From NCBI RefSeq assembly GCF_902459505.1, contig NC_047086.1:109791670-109855669 (forward strand): a DNA stretch of 64,000 nt, given 5' to 3'. A program made the position numbers and the translations under genes. The notes beneath the pieces were generated by a model that saw only the letters and a program-made list of their open reading frames with translations, was not told the origin of the DNA and did no database searches. Positions 63,190-64,000 of this stretch are shown here, piece by piece (the first letter of the stretch is position 1; each line of letters starts with the position of its first letter). Source of the DNA: Geotrypetes seraphini (Eukaryota > Chordata > Amphibia > Gymnophiona > Dermophiidae).

Positions 63190-64000
63190 TCTCTTTTTAA
63201 AAATTTGTATTTTTTATTCTGCTTTCAATAAAAGTACATGCAAACTTTAGAAAATTCGTAGAGCATAGAAAGAGAAAACAGAGCATACCATAAAACATTG
63301 AAGCTTTGTCTCCCCCCCCCCCCCACCTTATCAATCTAACCAGCAGTACCGCAAGGCTACGGAAACTGTCCTTGCTAGAGTGTCCAATGACTGCTCCTGG
63401 CCAAATTCAAAGAATTCTACTCCATCCTCATCCTCCTTGATCTATCTGAAGCATTTAACGTTTATCCTGTGTGTCTATCATAATTAGATTGTAAGCTGTT
63501 TTGAGGATATGTCCGGGGGGTCCGGATGGCTTTTCAAAACCCAGCACTTTGTCTGGGTTTTGAAAAGCCTCCTCAAATTACTTCGAGCAGGGACAAGAGC
63601 AAGCAGTGGGGGGTGGGGCAAGAGCAGGATTGGGGACGGGATTAGGGCATTACAGGGCAGGGATAAGTGGAACTGGGTGGGCCTGGGGGTGGGTCTAGGG
63701 GGTTCGGATTTTCCATTTACCTATTGGTACTCCATTTAGTAGGAAAGTCCACTTGTCCAAAGAGAGAGTAATGTGTAATATATCTTCCAACAATTTAACC
63801 ACCCTTATCCAGTATGTTTGCACCTTAGGACAATCCTACTAATATAGGCGAAAGTGCCCCCTCATTCATATCCTCTCCAACAGATTTCCATCCTTAACCC
63901 ATATATCTGTCGAAGCTGAACAGGATTATAATACCACTGAAATAATATCTTATAACCATGTTCAATCAGATTAGTTGTGATAGAGGAAATCTTAAGATTT
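63190..64000 (-). mobile_element. L1 3' fragment with insertions, running off the window
   Basis: A T-rich L1-type 3' tail lies at 63190-63310. Minus-strand ORF2 C-terminal text lies at 63725-64000 (GYKILFQWYYNPVQLRQIY, RMEICWRGYE). Between them are a plus-strand LINE RT scrap (63400-63470, YSILILLDLSEAFN) and a fragment of the gggttaccagatgtccgg repeat family (63498-63715). Confidence 0.6.

Overview
This is a vertebrate nuclear window, most likely from an amphibian and quite possibly a caecilian. The host signal is two neighbouring minus-strand genes with small exons in large repeat-filled introns: TP53I3 (quinone oxidoreductase PIG3; four coding exons at 884-1080, 11455-11667, 12587-12854 and 15957-16099, final exon off the left edge) and PFN4 (profilin-4; three coding exons at 52409-52543, 40905-41010 and 26756-26793, first coding exon(s) not found). 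The two genes are also neighbours on one strand in human 2p23.3. The amphibian assignment is an inference from intron size and the mixture of L2, CR1, L1, DIRS, Penelope-like and hAT elements.

Two plus-strand exon candidates are unrecognised: one at 22039-22323 between the two genes, and one at 63036-63156 with clean splice sites, which may belong to a gene divergent from PFN4. A CpG-rich segment at 58560-58960 with a near-consensus RFX X-box (58732-58745) is the best candidate for a shared promoter.

Most of the rest is transposable elements, often nested. Region 2.6-11.1 kb holds CR1 and L2 LINEs, including an L2 with a reading frame of more than 940 codons (7330-10173) inserted in a CR1. 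Region 28.6-40.6 kb is a broken DIRS-type tyrosine-recombinase retrotransposon containing an L1 (32746-38869), which contains a 1.9-kb hAT element (34280-36201). Region 43.8-50.1 kb is a near-complete L2 with duplicated 5' monomers, split by an unusual L1-type insertion carrying ORF1 but no ORF2. Region 59.4-62.4 kb is a Neptune-like Penelope element with a GIY-YIG endonuclease, interrupted by a second Penelope-type inverted repeat and by a TA-flanked terminal-inverted-repeat element.

The most striking theme is at least six, perhaps seven, hammerhead-ribozyme-like motifs (near 11.85, 19.57, 50.15, 56.98, 59.57, 60.17 and 60.63 kb) of clearly different sequence families. The best pair sits on opposite strands in the arms of a 390-bp inverted repeat. 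Hammerheads are known in Penelope-like elements; the density, diversity and back-to-back layout here deserve a second look.
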